From NCBI RefSeq assembly GCF_934294775.1, contig NZ_CAKRAH010000011.1, positions 1-64,000 of the forward strand: a DNA stretch of 64,000 nucleotides, written 5' to 3'. Source of the stretch: an uncultured Dorea sp. Lineage in GTDB: Bacteria > Bacillota > Clostridia > Lachnospirales > Lachnospiraceae. How positions within the stretch are numbered: position 1 is the stretch's first letter; the number at the start of each line of letters is the position of its first letter. The position numbers and the translations under genes were made by a program. This document shows positions 18,198 through 27,520 of the stretch, piece by piece. Below the pieces are notes generated by a model. It ran no database searches, was not told the DNA's origin, and saw nothing but the letters and a program-made list of their open reading frames with translations.

Positions 18198-19031
18198 ATG
18201 AAGAAGAAATTAGTAGCAGTTATGATGAGTGTGGCGATGGTAGCAATGCTTGGTGTAGGATGTGGAAGCAAATCAAGTGATGATTCATCAGCCAAATCCG
18301 AAACCAAGAAAACCCTTACAGAAGATGATATCAAAGGAAGTATGGAAGGTGTAAAGCTGAAAGTCGGAACAAGCGGACTTTTCGGACCATTTTCTTACTA
18401 CGATGAAGATGGAAAGACCTTGATCGGATATGACCTTGATCTTATCAGTGATCTGCAGGATCTGCTTGGATTTGAGATTGACGGAGGTGTGCAGGCAATG
18501 GATTACTCAGCACTGACTACTTCACTTTCAGAAAGTAAACTGGATATCGGAGCTGCAGCACTTTGTGCAACAGATGAAAGAAAAGAGGTTATGGACTTTA
18601 CCGATGTATATTGTGATTCCGGTCAGGTCGTTATGGTTAATAAGACAAATGATGAAGGAATTAAGAGTGTCGATGACCTGAAAGGCAAAAAAGTAGCCGT
18701 AGAAAAAGGAACTGCATCTCACACTTATGCATCAAAGAACCTGTCTGATTCCGAGCTGGAAGTACATGACACAATCACAACAGCATACGAATCACTGGAA
18801 CAGAAGAAAGTCGATGCAGTTATTCAGGACGGACCTGGAGCAAGTTTCTACATTAAGACAACACCGGACAGCAACCTTGAAGTTGTAGGTGATGAGTTCA
18901 ATCAGGGCCAGGCTCCATATTGTGTAGCAGTTTCAAAAGAGTGTAAATATTACGATGAGATCAACGCAGCTGTAAAAGTACTGATCAAGAATGGTACAAC
19001 AGATGAGTTATATGCAAAATGGTGTGAATAA
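18198..19031 (+). CDS. Polar amino-acid ABC transporter, substrate-binding lipoprotein
   Basis: 277 residues. A lipoprotein signal (MKKKLVAVMMSVAMVAMLG, lipobox GVGC) precedes a family-3 solute-binding domain: KVGTSGLFGPFSYYDEDGKT, GYDLDLISDL, a MDFTDVYCDSGQVV motif and a C-terminal DELYAKW. It captures a polar or cyst(e)ine-type amino acid at the outer membrane face of the cytoplasmic membrane and feeds the permease and ATPase encoded next. I use the ATG at 18198, preceded by AAGGAGG; an open frame extends upstream through the hairpin but lacks a ribosome site. First gene of a three-gene operon. Confidence 0.92.
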   Translation: MKKKLVAVMMSVAMVAMLGVGCGSKSSDDSSAKSETKKTLTEDDIKGSMEGVKLKVGTSGLFGPFSYYDEDGKTLIGYDLDLISDLQDLLGFEIDGGVQAMDYSALTTSLSESKLDIGAAALCATDERKEVMDFTDVYCDSGQVVMVNKTNDEGIKSVDDLKGKKVAVEKGTASHTYASKNLSDSELEVHDTITTAYESLEQKKVDAVIQDGPGASFYIKTTPDSNLEVVGDEFNQGQAPYCVAVSKECKYYDEINAAVKVLIKNGTTDELYAKWCE

Positions 19032-19093
19032 TCTCCAGTCCAGATTATTAAAATACAAGAACTAAAAAGACAACAGATAGGAAGAGATAGTAT

Positions 19094-19738
19094 ATGGATA
19101 TGAAATTTTTGAATGTTTTACTCCCGATGATGTTCGACGGGTTAAAACTGACGATTTTAATTGCTGTAGTAGGTATCGGGATTGGTTTCCTAGTCGGAAG
19201 TCTCTGCGGATACTTATTACAGTCAAAATATAAGATAGGAAAAGCAATCGCTGAAGTTTACATTTGGATCATCCGTGCGACACCACTTATGGTGCAGGCG
19301 CTGTATGGATACTTCGTAATTCCAAAACTTATGGGTGTAGATATCAGCAGTACAATTGTCGGAATCGGTGTTATTGCATTGAACTCCGGAGCATTTATAT
19401 CTGAAATTGTCAAAGGAGCATTGATGGGAATTGATCCGGGACAGAAAGAAGCCGGAGCATCTCTTGGACTTACCAGTTCACAGACGATGATCCACCTGAT
19501 TATCCCGCCGGCTTTCAAATCCGCCCTGCCGGCATTGTTCAACCAGTTTATCACATCCGTTAAGGATACAGCATTATTATCGGCTATTGCGGTAAATGAG
19601 ATTACACATCAGGCACAGGCATATGCAGCTTTAAGCTTTAAAGCAATTCCGACATATACCGCGCTGGCACTGTTTTATCTGGTGATACTTTCTATATTAA
19701 TAATTGTTCAGAAACAGATTGAAAGAAAAATGAGGTGA
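19094..19738 (+). CDS. Polar amino-acid ABC transporter permease
   Basis: 214 residues, typical for the HisM/GlnP family, with about five membrane helices (first near 15-40). The cytosolic EAA loop reads [20 protein letters not shown], the contact site for the ATPase. [14 protein letters not shown] is the family's N-terminal signature. It overlaps the ribosome site of the ATPase gene (TGA inside AGGTGATTGA), so the products are made together. It likely works as a homodimer since no second permease is present. Confidence 0.93.
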   Translation: MDMKFLNVLLPMMFDGLKLTILIAVVGIGIGFLVGSLCGYLLQSKYKIGKAIAEVYIWIIRATPLMVQALYGYFVIPKLMGVDISSTIVGIGVIALNSGAFISEIVKGALMGIDPGQKEAGASLGLTSSQTMIHLIIPPAFKSALPALFNQFITSVKDTALLSAIAVNEITHQAQAYAALSFKAIPTYTALALFYLVILSILIIVQKQIERKMR

Positions 19739-19743
19739 TTGAT

Positions 19744-20484
19744 ATGAATATGATTAAAATAAGTCATTTATCAAAGAAATTCGGAAACCTGGAAGTATTA
19801 AAAGATATCAACCTTGATATCGAAGAAGGAGAAGTTGTATGCATCATCGGACCATCCGGTTCGGGAAAAAGCACATTCTTAAGATGCATCAACCAGTTGG
19901 AGCAGCCTACAGGAGGTGTCGTACAATATGAAGGTAAGAACCTGTTAGATAAAAAATGTGACATCCGCAAGTTCCGGGAAGAGGTTGGTATGGTATTCCA
20001 GAGATTCAATCTGTTTCCGCTGAAAACCGTTGCTGAAAATGTGATGATGGCACCGGTCCTTACCAAACATATGAATAAAGACGAGGCACACAAAAAAGCA
20101 CTGGAACTGCTGGATAAAGTAGGACTGAAAGAAAAAGCAGATGTATATCCAAGTACACTTTCAGGAGGACAGCAGCAGAGAGTTGCGATAGCAAGAGCAC
20201 TTGCCATGGAACCAAAAGCACTGTTATTCGATGAGCCGACATCAGCACTGGATCCAGAACTGGTTGGAGATGTACTGGATGTAATGAAGTCTCTGGCAAA
20301 AGAAGGAATGACGATGATCGTTGTAACACACGAGATGGGATTTGCAAGAGATGTAGCAGATAGAGTCATCTTCATGGCAGACGGATATGTAGTAGAAGAA
20401 GGAAAGCCGGAACGCATCTTTACAGCACCAAAGGAGAAAAGAACACAGACTTTCCTGTCACGTATTCTTCCGGCAACCGCTTAG
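19744..20484 (+). CDS. Polar amino-acid ABC transporter ATP-binding protein, GlnQ type
   Basis: 246 residues with Walker [11 protein letters not shown]-loop VFQRFNLFP, signature LSGGQQQR, Walker [17 protein letters not shown] and the switch His in VVTHEMGFA. It powers uptake with the upstream permease and binding protein. The frame is open from a GTG at 19735, but that codon lies within the ribosome site (GAGGTGAT); the ATG at 19744 is the sensible start. A GGGACAGG/CCTGTCCC hairpin (20529-20549) lacking a T-run follows and is shared with the convergent LysR gene. Confidence 0.95.
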   Translation: MNMIKISHLSKKFGNLEVLKDINLDIEEGEVVCIIGPSGSGKSTFLRCINQLEQPTGGVVQYEGKNLLDKKCDIRKFREEVGMVFQRFNLFPLKTVAENVMMAPVLTKHMNKDEAHKKALELLDKVGLKEKADVYPSTLSGGQQQRVAIARALAMEPKALLFDEPTSALDPELVGDVLDVMKSLAKEGMTMIVVTHEMGFARDVADRVIFMADGYVVEEGKPERIFTAPKEKRTQTFLSRILPATA

Positions 20485-20528
20485 ACAGACGTTTTCTATA
20501 TTTTTCGATATACTATCTTTTTTAACGA

Positions 20529-20549
20529 GGGACAGGGAATACCTGTCCC
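20529..20549. terminator. Hairpin between ABC transporter and LysR gene
   Basis: GGGACAGG (20529-20536) and CCTGTCCC (20542-20549) form a perfect 8-bp stem with a GAATA loop between two convergent genes. No T-run follows on either strand, so termination is inferred from position. Confidence 0.5.
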
Positions 20550-20572
20550 CGTACTGTTATTGGAAGTCTGGA

Positions 20573-21466
20573 TTATAATTCCGTTGTTTCGATCTCTTTT
20601 ACGAGCTGGAAGAATGCTTTCATCTCGCGGGTCAGGAGCTTATCTTTGTGATAGACGATCTGACGCCAGATATGCATATCAAAATCACTGACCGTAATAG
20701 GTGTAAGAATTCCCTGTGCAATCTGTTCCCGTACGGTGAACTGCGGAACGAAAGATAAAAATTCGTTTTTCAACAGCATTTGTATGATAAAATCCGTACT
20801 GCTGGATTCTACACGGGGATGGATTTCCAGACCATAGGCAGCCAGATACTGATCCAGGATAAAACGGTAGCTGGCATACCGCTCGGTTAAAATAAAAGGT
20901 TCTTTGATGATCTCACTCAACATCAAAGGACTTTTTTTGGTACATGGATGATCATTGCTTCCGATAAATATAATATTTTCCGGCTCTTCTAAGACCTTGA
21001 CCCACTTCGGGTCATACATACGTTTATCCATAAAATAGACAAGATCGACGCGCGATTTATTCATCATATCCAGAAGTGCTTCCGGAGAATCTGTGATGAT
21101 GCTGATCTCAACCTGCGGGTGAAGCTTATGATATTCGGACAGAATATCGGGAAGGATCGAAGCGCAGATGGACTCGATCGTTCCGATCCGTAGTGTTCCT
21201 GTCAGATCCTGGGAACCGGAAAGAACATCCTTTATTTCTTCGATTTCATTCGATATATGTAGGGCATACTGGTAGAATATCTTTCCCTGGTGCGTAAGGG
21301 AGATGTGTTTGCCGATGCGGTCGAAAAGCCTGGTCCCGAGTTCGGATTCCAGCTGCTTGATCTGAATACTGACGGCAGCCTGCGTATAGCCGAGAATATC
21401 GGCAGCTTTTGAAAAACTTTCCTGATTTGCAACATGTATAAATGTATTAATTCCACGAAAATCCAT
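20573..21466 (-). CDS. LysR-family transcriptional regulator of the cysteine-desulfidase locus
   Basis: 297 residues from MDFRGINTF. The N-terminal winged helix-turn-helix (about 1-60) contains ESFSKAADILGYTQAAVS and the wing region ELGTRLFDRIGKHISLTHQG; the rest is the two-lobed effector-binding domain. The frame runs further upstream, but GGAGGA lies five bases before the ATG at 21466, and the shorter form matches LysR proteins. It is divergent from the desulfidase/symporter pair, the usual arrangement for a LysR protein controlling its neighbour. The effector is probably cysteine or a related metabolite; that is inference. Confidence 0.9.
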   Translation of the reverse strand: MDFRGINTFIHVANQESFSKAADILGYTQAAVSIQIKQLESELGTRLFDRIGKHISLTHQGKIFYQYALHISNEIEEIKDVLSGSQDLTGTLRIGTIESICASILPDILSEYHKLHPQVEISIITDSPEALLDMMNKSRVDLVYFMDKRMYDPKWVKVLEEPENIIFIGSNDHPCTKKSPLMLSEIIKEPFILTERYASYRFILDQYLAAYGLEIHPRVESSSTDFIIQMLLKNEFLSFVPQFTVREQIAQGILTPITVSDFDMHIWRQIVYHKDKLLTREMKAFFQLVKEIETTEL

Positions 21467-21488
21467 AAATTCCTCCATTCTGCGATGT

Positions 21489-21526
21489 AATTTAACCAAA
21501 TCAAGCAGCGAAGCGTATTGCGAATA
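21489..21526. repeat. Dispersed repeat, copy 1 (AAGCAGCGAA type)
   Basis: A segment of about 38 bp (AATTTAACC, then AAGCAGCGAAGCG, then TATTGCGAATA) closely matches 61757-61795. It lies in the divergent LysR/desulfidase promoter region. The core GCAGCGAAGCG also occurs in each 65-bp repeat near 1.2-1.4 kb. Confidence 0.7.
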
Positions 21527-21695
21527 TCCGCCTGACTTTACAAGTATAAAAGTTTTTTAAGCATTTCATAAAAAAGTTAAATTTTACAAATCGTTTATTT
21601 GATGATACAGTGTCTACATGAGAAAAACAAGTCAAAAACAAATTTTCCGGAAAATAGTTTTTATATAGATTTGAAGAAAGGAATACAAAAGAGAG

Positions 21696-22973
21696 ATGGA
21701 AAAAACAAATCCAAAATATAATGCGTACGTACAGATCTTAAAAGAAGAATTACACCCTGCAATGGGATGTACTGAACCAATTGCGCTGGCTTATGCAGCA
21801 GCAGTAGCAAGAAGAGAACTGGGATGTATGCCGGACCGCGTTGTAATTGGGGCAAGCGGCAGCATTATTAAAAATGTAAAATCAGTCATCGTTCCGAATA
21901 CCAATCATCTGAAAGGAATACCGGCAGCAGCATCTGCAGGTATCGTAGCAGGAGATCCGGATAAGGAACTGGAAGTAATCGCAGAAGCAACAGAAGAAGA
22001 TGCAGCGAAGATCAAAGAATTCCTGGAGAATACACCGATCACAGTGGAGCATCTGGATCAGGGGATTACATTTGATATTGTGATTACGTTATATCACGGA
22101 GATGATTATGCAAAAGTAAGAATTGCAAATTATCACACGAACATCGTACTGATTGAGCATAATGGGGAAATTGTGAAAGAATCAGAGGTTAAAGGAGAAG
22201 AAGAGGAAGGTCTTACAGACAGAACCCTTTTAAATATGAAAGATATCTGGGATTTCATTAACACGGTAGATGTTGAAGATATCAAAGAAGTACTCGACAG
22301 ACAGATGGAATACAACTATACGATCGCCAAAGAAGGAATCCGTGGCGATTATGGCGCAAACATCGGAAAAGTACTCCTTGATATGGATGAAGACAATGTA
22401 AAAACCAGAGCAAAAGCAATGGCAGCAGCCGGATCAGATGCCCGTATGAATGGATGTGAACTTCCGGTTGTAATAAACTCAGGAAGTGGTAACCAGGGAA
22501 TTACGGTATCCGTACCAGTTATGGTATACGCAGAAGAGCTCAAAGTAGAAAAAGAAAAGCTCTACCGTGCACTGGCACTTTCGAATCTGACAGCGATTCA
22601 TGAAAAGACACCGATCGGACGTCTGTCAGCATACTGCGGAGCTGTGAATGCAGGAGCAGGAGCGGGAGCAGGTATCGCTTATCTTTGCGGTGGTGGATAT
22701 GAGGAAGTCATCCATACCGTTGTGAATGCACTGGCAATAGTATCAGGTATTGTCTGTGATGGTGCAAAAGCATCCTGTGCAGCCAAGATCGCATCTGCAG
22801 TAGATGCAGGTATCCTCGGATACAACATGTATGTACGTGGTCAGGAATTCCATGGTGGGGATGGAATCGTGACAAAAGGTGTAGAAGCAACACTGAAAAA
22901 TGTTGGACGTCTTGGTAAAGAAGGAATGCGCGAGACGAACGAAGAGATCATCAAGATGATGATTGAAGAATAA
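21696..22973 (+). CDS. L-cysteine desulfidase family protein (UPF0597/CyuA-like)
   Basis: 425 residues, full length for the serine-dehydratase-alpha-like UPF0597 family that includes E. coli CyuA (YhaM) and archaeal cysteine desulfidase. Conserved segments include HPAMGCTEPIALA near the N-terminus, MNGCELPVVINSGSGNQG, SAYCGAVNAGAGAGAG, YLCGGG and VCDGAKASCAAKI; several of these cysteines hold a labile 4Fe-4S cluster in the family. The enzyme splits L-cysteine to pyruvate, ammonia and sulfide. The symporter gene follows 73 bp later, matching the cyuA-cyuP logic although with a different transporter family. Confidence 0.85.
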   Translation: MEKTNPKYNAYVQILKEELHPAMGCTEPIALAYAAAVARRELGCMPDRVVIGASGSIIKNVKSVIVPNTNHLKGIPAAASAGIVAGDPDKELEVIAEATEEDAAKIKEFLENTPITVEHLDQGITFDIVITLYHGDDYAKVRIANYHTNIVLIEHNGEIVKESEVKGEEEEGLTDRTLLNMKDIWDFINTVDVEDIKEVLDRQMEYNYTIAKEGIRGDYGANIGKVLLDMDEDNVKTRAKAMAAAGSDARMNGCELPVVINSGSGNQGITVSVPVMVYAEELKVEKEKLYRALALSNLTAIHEKTPIGRLSAYCGAVNAGAGAGAGIAYLCGGGYEEVIHTVVNALAIVSGIVCDGAKASCAAKIASAVDAGILGYNMYVRGQEFHGGDGIVTKGVEATLKNVGRLGKEGMRETNEEIIKMMIEE

Positions 22974-23046
22974 GGGAAAATAAAACCCGGAAAATGAAAT
23001 AAAAGTAAGAAAAAATTACATAAAAATTGAATGGAGTTTGAGAGGT

Positions 23047-24240
23047 ATGAAGAAATTTTTTAGTAGTTTACCATTTAAGTTACTCATGGGAGTAGTGATC
23101 GGTATTGTCTTAGGACAGTTCCTTGGAAAACCAGTTATGGAAGTTATTGTAACACTGAAGTATATTGTGAACCAGATTATCTTATTCTGTGTACCGCTGA
23201 TTATTATCGGATTTATTGCACCGTCTATTACACGGCTGGGTAATAATGCGTCAACCATGCTTGGAGTAGCAGTTGTAGCTGCTTATGTATCTTCTGTAGG
23301 AGCTGCATTATTCTCTATGGCAGCAGGATATATGATGATTCCACATATGTCAATTACTTCTGAAGTTGAAGGATTAAAAGAGCTTCCGGAAGTTGTATTC
23401 CAGCTTGATATTCCGCAGATCATGTCAGTTATGAGTGCACTGGTATTCTCACTCATGATCGGACTTGCAGCAACATGGACAGAGGCGAATACAATTACAA
23501 AAGTTCTGGAAGAGTTCCAGCAGATTGTACTTTCTATCGTAACAAAAGTAATTATCCCGGTTCTTCCAGTATTCATTGCATTAACATTCTGCAGTTTATC
23601 TTATGAAGGAACCATTACAAAACAGCTTCCGGTATTCTTAAAAGTTATCGTGATCGTAATGATCGGACATTATATCTGGCTTGCATTACTGTACGGAATT
23701 GGTGGTGCATATTCAGGAAAGAATCCGATGACAGTATTAAAGAATTACGGACCAGCTTACATCACAGCTGTAGGAACTATGTCTTCTGCAGCAACACTTG
23801 CAGTAGCACTTCGTTGTGCAAAGAAATCTGAGCCGACACTCAGAGATGATATGGTAGACTTTGGAGTACCACTTTTTGCAAATATTCACTTATGTGGATC
23901 TGTATTAACAGAAGTATTCTTCGTAATGACAGTATCAAAAGTCCTTTACGGAACACTTCCGACATTACCAAACATGATCCTGTTCTGTGTACTGTTAGGA
24001 GTATTCGCAATCGGAGCACCTGGAGTGCCAGGTGGAACTGTTATGGCTTCCTTAGGACTGATCACAGGAGTACTTGGATTCGATGAGACAGGAACAGCCC
24101 TGATGCTTACAATCTTCGCACTTCAGGACAGCTTCGGAACAGCATGTAACGTAACTGGTGACGGAGCCCTGACACTGATCCTGACAGGATTTGCAGAAAA
24201 ACACGGAATCAAAAAACAGACACAGACAGTTGAATTATAA
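23047..24240 (+). CDS. Dicarboxylate/amino acid:cation symporter (DAACS family)
   Basis: 397 residues, eight or more hydrophobic segments, with the re-entrant-loop and substrate-site pattern of glutamate/serine-type symporters: GTMSSAATLAVALRC, PLFANIHLCGSVLTEVFF and GAPGVPGGTVMASLG. It should import an amino acid with Na+ or H+. Its place just behind a cysteine desulfidase suggests cysteine or serine as substrate, by inference. I use the ATG at 23047; a TTG three codons earlier is too close to the GGAG at 23033. A terminator follows near 24.33 kb. Confidence 0.88.
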   Translation: MKKFFSSLPFKLLMGVVIGIVLGQFLGKPVMEVIVTLKYIVNQIILFCVPLIIIGFIAPSITRLGNNASTMLGVAVVAAYVSSVGAALFSMAAGYMMIPHMSITSEVEGLKELPEVVFQLDIPQIMSVMSALVFSLMIGLAATWTEANTITKVLEEFQQIVLSIVTKVIIPVLPVFIALTFCSLSYEGTITKQLPVFLKVIVIVMIGHYIWLALLYGIGGAYSGKNPMTVLKNYGPAYITAVGTMSSAATLAVALRCAKKSEPTLRDDMVDFGVPLFANIHLCGSVLTEVFFVMTVSKVLYGTLPTLPNMILFCVLLGVFAIGAPGVPGGTVMASLGLITGVLGFDETGTALMLTIFALQDSFGTACNVTGDGALTLILTGFAEKHGIKKQTQTVEL

Positions 24241-24320
24241 AGAAATAACGTATAAGAAAATAAGTTATAAAAGAACATCTTTTACACCCCCAATATCTTT
24301 CTAAGATATATGAAATCAAG

Positions 24321-24366
24321 GCAGTTACAGTTTCGGAACAGGAAGCTGTAGCTGCTTTATTTTTAT
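24321..24366 (+). terminator. Terminator after symporter gene
   Basis: GCAGTTACAGTTTC (24321-24334) pairs with GAAGCTGTAGCTGC (24342-24355) including G-U pairs, followed by TTTATTTTTAT. It closes the desulfidase-symporter transcript. Confidence 0.9.
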
Positions 24367-24371
24367 ACTCT

Positions 24372-24415
24372 ACCAAAGCTTGCAAGAAAAACTGCCGGTG
24401 GAAAGTTTTCTGTAT
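24372..24415 (+). repeat. Dispersed hairpin repeat, copy A
   Basis: First of two adjacent copies of a roughly 45-bp element with consensus TATGCAAGAGAAGCTGCC, then GGTGGCAGGTTCTCTGTA. The two halves are inverted and form a stem of about 12 bp with a 3-nt loop. This copy reads GCTTGCAAGAAAAACTGCC then GGTGGAAAGTTTTCTGTA. Confidence 0.8.
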
Positions 24416-24461
24416 ACCAAAGTATGCAAGAAAAGCTGCCAGTGACAGGTTTTCTGTATAG
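24416..24461 (+). repeat. Dispersed hairpin repeat, copy B
   Basis: Directly follows copy A in the same orientation: AGTATGCAAGAAAAGCTGCC then AGTGACAGGTTTTCTGTA. A degenerate start of a third copy (AGCAAAGACGGTGCAGC) continues to about 24480. Confidence 0.85.
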
Positions 24462-24572
24462 CAAAGACGGTGCAGCTATGGAATATTAAGTGATTATTTA
24501 GTATAATGGAAGATAGAATTATTTTGAGGAGTTCTGGAATGCCAGAATATCTGAGGAAAGATAGAAGGTTAG

Positions 24573-25067
24573 TCGGATGAATTTAGTGGAAAAGAAGTCC
24601 TGCATGAGACGGTCTGTAACATCTATGAGATTAATAAAATGATGGATACAATCATCGAGGGAGCGTTAAAAGAAAAGAAACTGGAATTCGTAAGAAATGT
24701 ATCCAGATTTGAGATAATATTGTGTCACAAAATAGCTGAAGAGAAGACAATATTAGAAGACATCAAAATGAAAGTTGAAGTTGCAACGGACGGGGAAGTT
24801 GCGTTAAAATGTATAAAGCGTGTACCGGCAGATTATTATGATCTGGTGCTGATGGATATTCAGATGCCGCGTATGAATGGATACCAGGCTACGGAAGTAA
24901 TCAGAAATCTTTCGGATGAACGGGCTGATATCCCGATCGTGGCGATGACGGCCAATGCATTTGAAGAAGACCGGAAAGCTGCATTTGATGCAGGAATGAA
25001 TGGTCATGTTGCAAAGCCGATAGAGATTGGAAAACTGATGAAAACACTTGCAGGCATCCTGCGATGA
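24573..25067 (+). pseudogene. Remnant of a hybrid sensor histidine kinase
   Basis: The frame is open from 24573 with no good ribosome site. Codons up to about 24710 (KEVLHETVCNIYEINKMMDT, EKKLEFVRNVSRFE) resemble the linker after the HisKA helices of hybrid kinases. The frame then jumps to the middle of a receiver domain (KVEVATDGEVAL, DLVLMDIQMPRMNGYQA, PIVAMTANAFEED, HVAKPIE), so the H-box helices, the whole ATPase domain and the receiver's first strand with its acidic pair are missing. The phosphoacceptor Asp and Lys survive. It most likely arose by internal deletion of a copy related to the intact hybrid kinase just downstream. Confidence 0.75.
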
Positions 25068-25159
25068 GGTTACCTTGAAAAAGGCAGTCAGCAAAAAGTC
25101 GGACCGCAGATGAAAGTGAATAAAAGGTTATAGCAGAACAAATGATAAGGGGATATACG

Positions 25160-27496
25160 ATGAAGAAAAACATACATACATTTCTCAACGTTGTACTGGT
25201 CGTATTGATTATTTTGTGTATATTGATACCATCTGTATTTACTGCGGCGGAGATGGGCATATTCACAGAAGACCCGGTGGTTACGACGAAAGTAAAAGTA
25301 ACAGATAAAGATGCGCCGGTACTTAAGATTGCAACAGACTATGATTTTAGTCCGAATTCTTATTATAATACAAATGGCGACCTATCTGGACTCTACATAG
25401 AGATTATGATAGAGGCAGCAAACCGGATTGGCATGCGCCCGGATTTTAAGACAGGAGAATGGCAGGAATGCCGGCAGATGTTAGAAGACGGGACCGTCGA
25501 CGTATTACTGGGTCTGGAAATATTTTCCAATATGCAGGATACACTGCAGACGATACCAATCTGTTCAGATGACTTACGTGTTTATGGAAAAGAGAAGGTA
25601 GACAGTGTAGCGTCGTTAGCAGGGAAAAAGGTCGCACTTATGGCAAAGTCGGTTATAAAGTCAACCTATGACCTGCAGTGTGACTACGTGGAATATAATA
25701 CGAATACAGAGATCCTTCAGGCAGTGGAAAATGGCGATGTGGATTATGGAATCTGCCATGCAGCAGTTGCATCGAAAATCATCGAAGAGAATGGTCTGAA
25801 TCTGCAGGAAGGTCTTGTGATCGCAAAGAGCTATCCTGCACTTGCGGTAGATAAAAATGCCACAGAACTGCAGGAAAAGTTAAATACTGCATTGCAGGAA
25901 ATGTCAGAAGACGGTACGATTGGAAAACTTCAGGACAAATGGGTCACAAACTTTACAGAGAACAAGTCACTGTCCTATGTATTACAGCATAACGAGACCT
26001 ATTATATGATATTTTTAATCTGTGCAATTCTAATGTTCAGTGTGTACATTATTCTGAGGGTACATGCAGGGCATCAGGAGAAGCATATCAATGAATTGCT
26101 GGAATATCAGGAGAAGATGAAAGAATCAAACGATGCGACCATACGTGCGAATATGGCAAAAAGAGAATTCCTGTCGCATATGTCGCATGATATCCGGACT
26201 CCGATCAACGGAATCATGGGTATGGTTGAGATCATCCGGAAGAATAAAGACAAGCCGGAAAAGACAGAAGAATGGCTGAAGAAGATAGATCAGGCATCGG
26301 GACATCTGTTATCACTGATCAACGACGTGGTGGATATGAGCAAGCTTGAAAATGGACAAGTGCAGCTTGAACATGTACCATTTGACTTAAATGACGAGAT
26401 GGAGCAGATCAAGGCAATTGTGGAAGTTCAGGCGGAAGCAGCAGAGATCAGGTTCCAGATCCATATGAAGGATGTAGAACATACAAGACTGATCGGAAGT
26501 CCGATGCATTTCCGGAGAATTTTACTGAATCTGATCAGCAACAGCGTGAAGTACAATCATCCGGGTGGATCTGTGGATGTATATATCAAAGAAAAGAGCA
26601 GCGATAAAAAGCAGGTAGAATATCAGATCGTTATCCGTGATACAGGTATTGGAATGAGTGAAGAATTTATTGATGAATATCTGTATAAACCATTTACACA
26701 GGCAGATGACAATGCGCGGACCAGTTACCGGGGAACCGGGCTTGGCATGGCAATCGTAAGTGAACTGTTAAAGACAATGGAAGGAAATATCCAGGTCTAC
26801 AGTGAAAAGGACAAAGGTACGACATTTTACATCGCACTCGGATTTGACATTAATCCGGAGAAGGAACCAGAGATTGTGCCAGAGGATGATCTGGATGAAA
26901 AGAAGGATGTGAAAGGGCTGCATGTGCTGATCGTAGAAGATAATGACCTGAATCTTGAGATCACGAATTTTATGCTGGAGAGTGCCGGGGTAATCACGGC
27001 GCAGGCAAAAGATGGAAAAGAGGCAGTGGAAGCATTTGCTGCATCAGAAGAAGGCGAATATGATGCAATCCTTATGGACATCATGATGCCGGTTATGGAT
27101 GGACTGGAAGCGACGCGTAAGATCAGAGCGATGACAAGAGAAGATGCAAAGACAATTCCAATCATAGCAATGACAGCCAACGCATTTGCAGAAGATAAGG
27201 TAAAGACAAAAGAAGCCGGAATGAACCATCATCTTACCAAACCGGTGGATCTTGAGATCCTTGAGAAAACGCTTGGAATGTACTGCGAAGGACATAAAAG
27301 AGTTGAATCTGAGAATGCAGAGAAAACAGAGGAAAAGTCCACTGGAACAGAAGAAAAGAAAGATACAGCAGAAGAGAAAACTGTAGAAAAAGCAGAGACA
27401 GAAGAGCAGGATCATACAGAAGAGAAGGAGAATGCGCAAGACAAGGAAGATACGCAGGATAAGACAATCGGGGAAGAAGAAAGAACAGAAGAGTAA
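25160..27496 (+). CDS. Hybrid histidine kinase with extracellular solute-binding sensor domain
   Basis: 778 residues: N-terminal membrane helix (about 8-30), family-3 periplasmic-binding domain (about 50-270: KIATDYDFSPNSYY, GLYIEIMIEAANRIG, EDGTIGKLQDKW), second helix (about 280-300), HisKA with FLSHMSHDIRTPINGI, HATPase with GTGLGMAIVSELL, receiver domain (VEDNDLN, ILMDIMMPVMDG, HLTKPVD), then a tail of about 65 residues rich in Glu/Lys/Thr. It should sense an amino-acid-like ligand outside the cell. I use the ATG at 25160, with AAGGGG at good spacing. No Hpt or output regulator is adjacent. A DMT exporter gene follows 24 bp later. Confidence 0.9.
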   Translation: MKKNIHTFLNVVLVVLIILCILIPSVFTAAEMGIFTEDPVVTTKVKVTDKDAPVLKIATDYDFSPNSYYNTNGDLSGLYIEIMIEAANRIGMRPDFKTGEWQECRQMLEDGTVDVLLGLEIFSNMQDTLQTIPICSDDLRVYGKEKVDSVASLAGKKVALMAKSVIKSTYDLQCDYVEYNTNTEILQAVENGDVDYGICHAAVASKIIEENGLNLQEGLVIAKSYPALAVDKNATELQEKLNTALQEMSEDGTIGKLQDKWVTNFTENKSLSYVLQHNETYYMIFLICAILMFSVYIILRVHAGHQEKHINELLEYQEKMKESNDATIRANMAKREFLSHMSHDIRTPINGIMGMVEIIRKNKDKPEKTEEWLKKIDQASGHLLSLINDVVDMSKLENGQVQLEHVPFDLNDEMEQIKAIVEVQAEAAEIRFQIHMKDVEHTRLIGSPMHFRRILLNLISNSVKYNHPGGSVDVYIKEKSSDKKQVEYQIVIRDTGIGMSEEFIDEYLYKPFTQADDNARTSYRGTGLGMAIVSELLKTMEGNIQVYSEKDKGTTFYIALGFDINPEKEPEIVPEDDLDEKKDVKGLHVLIVEDNDLNLEITNFMLESAGVITAQAKDGKEAVEAFAASEEGEYDAILMDIMMPVMDGLEATRKIRAMTREDAKTIPIIAMTANAFAEDKVKTKEAGMNHHLTKPVDLEILEKTLGMYCEGHKRVESENAEKTEEKSTGTEEKKDTAEEKTVEKAETEEQDHTEEKENAQDKEDTQDKTIGEEERTEE

Positions 27497-27520
27497 AAGT
27501 TAAAAATATGAGGGATGACA

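Noticed and set aside
19764..20417. 217-codon frame antisense to the ABC ATPase
   Set aside because: Low-complexity Ser/Thr-rich product typical of the reverse complement of a real gene; no ribosome site.
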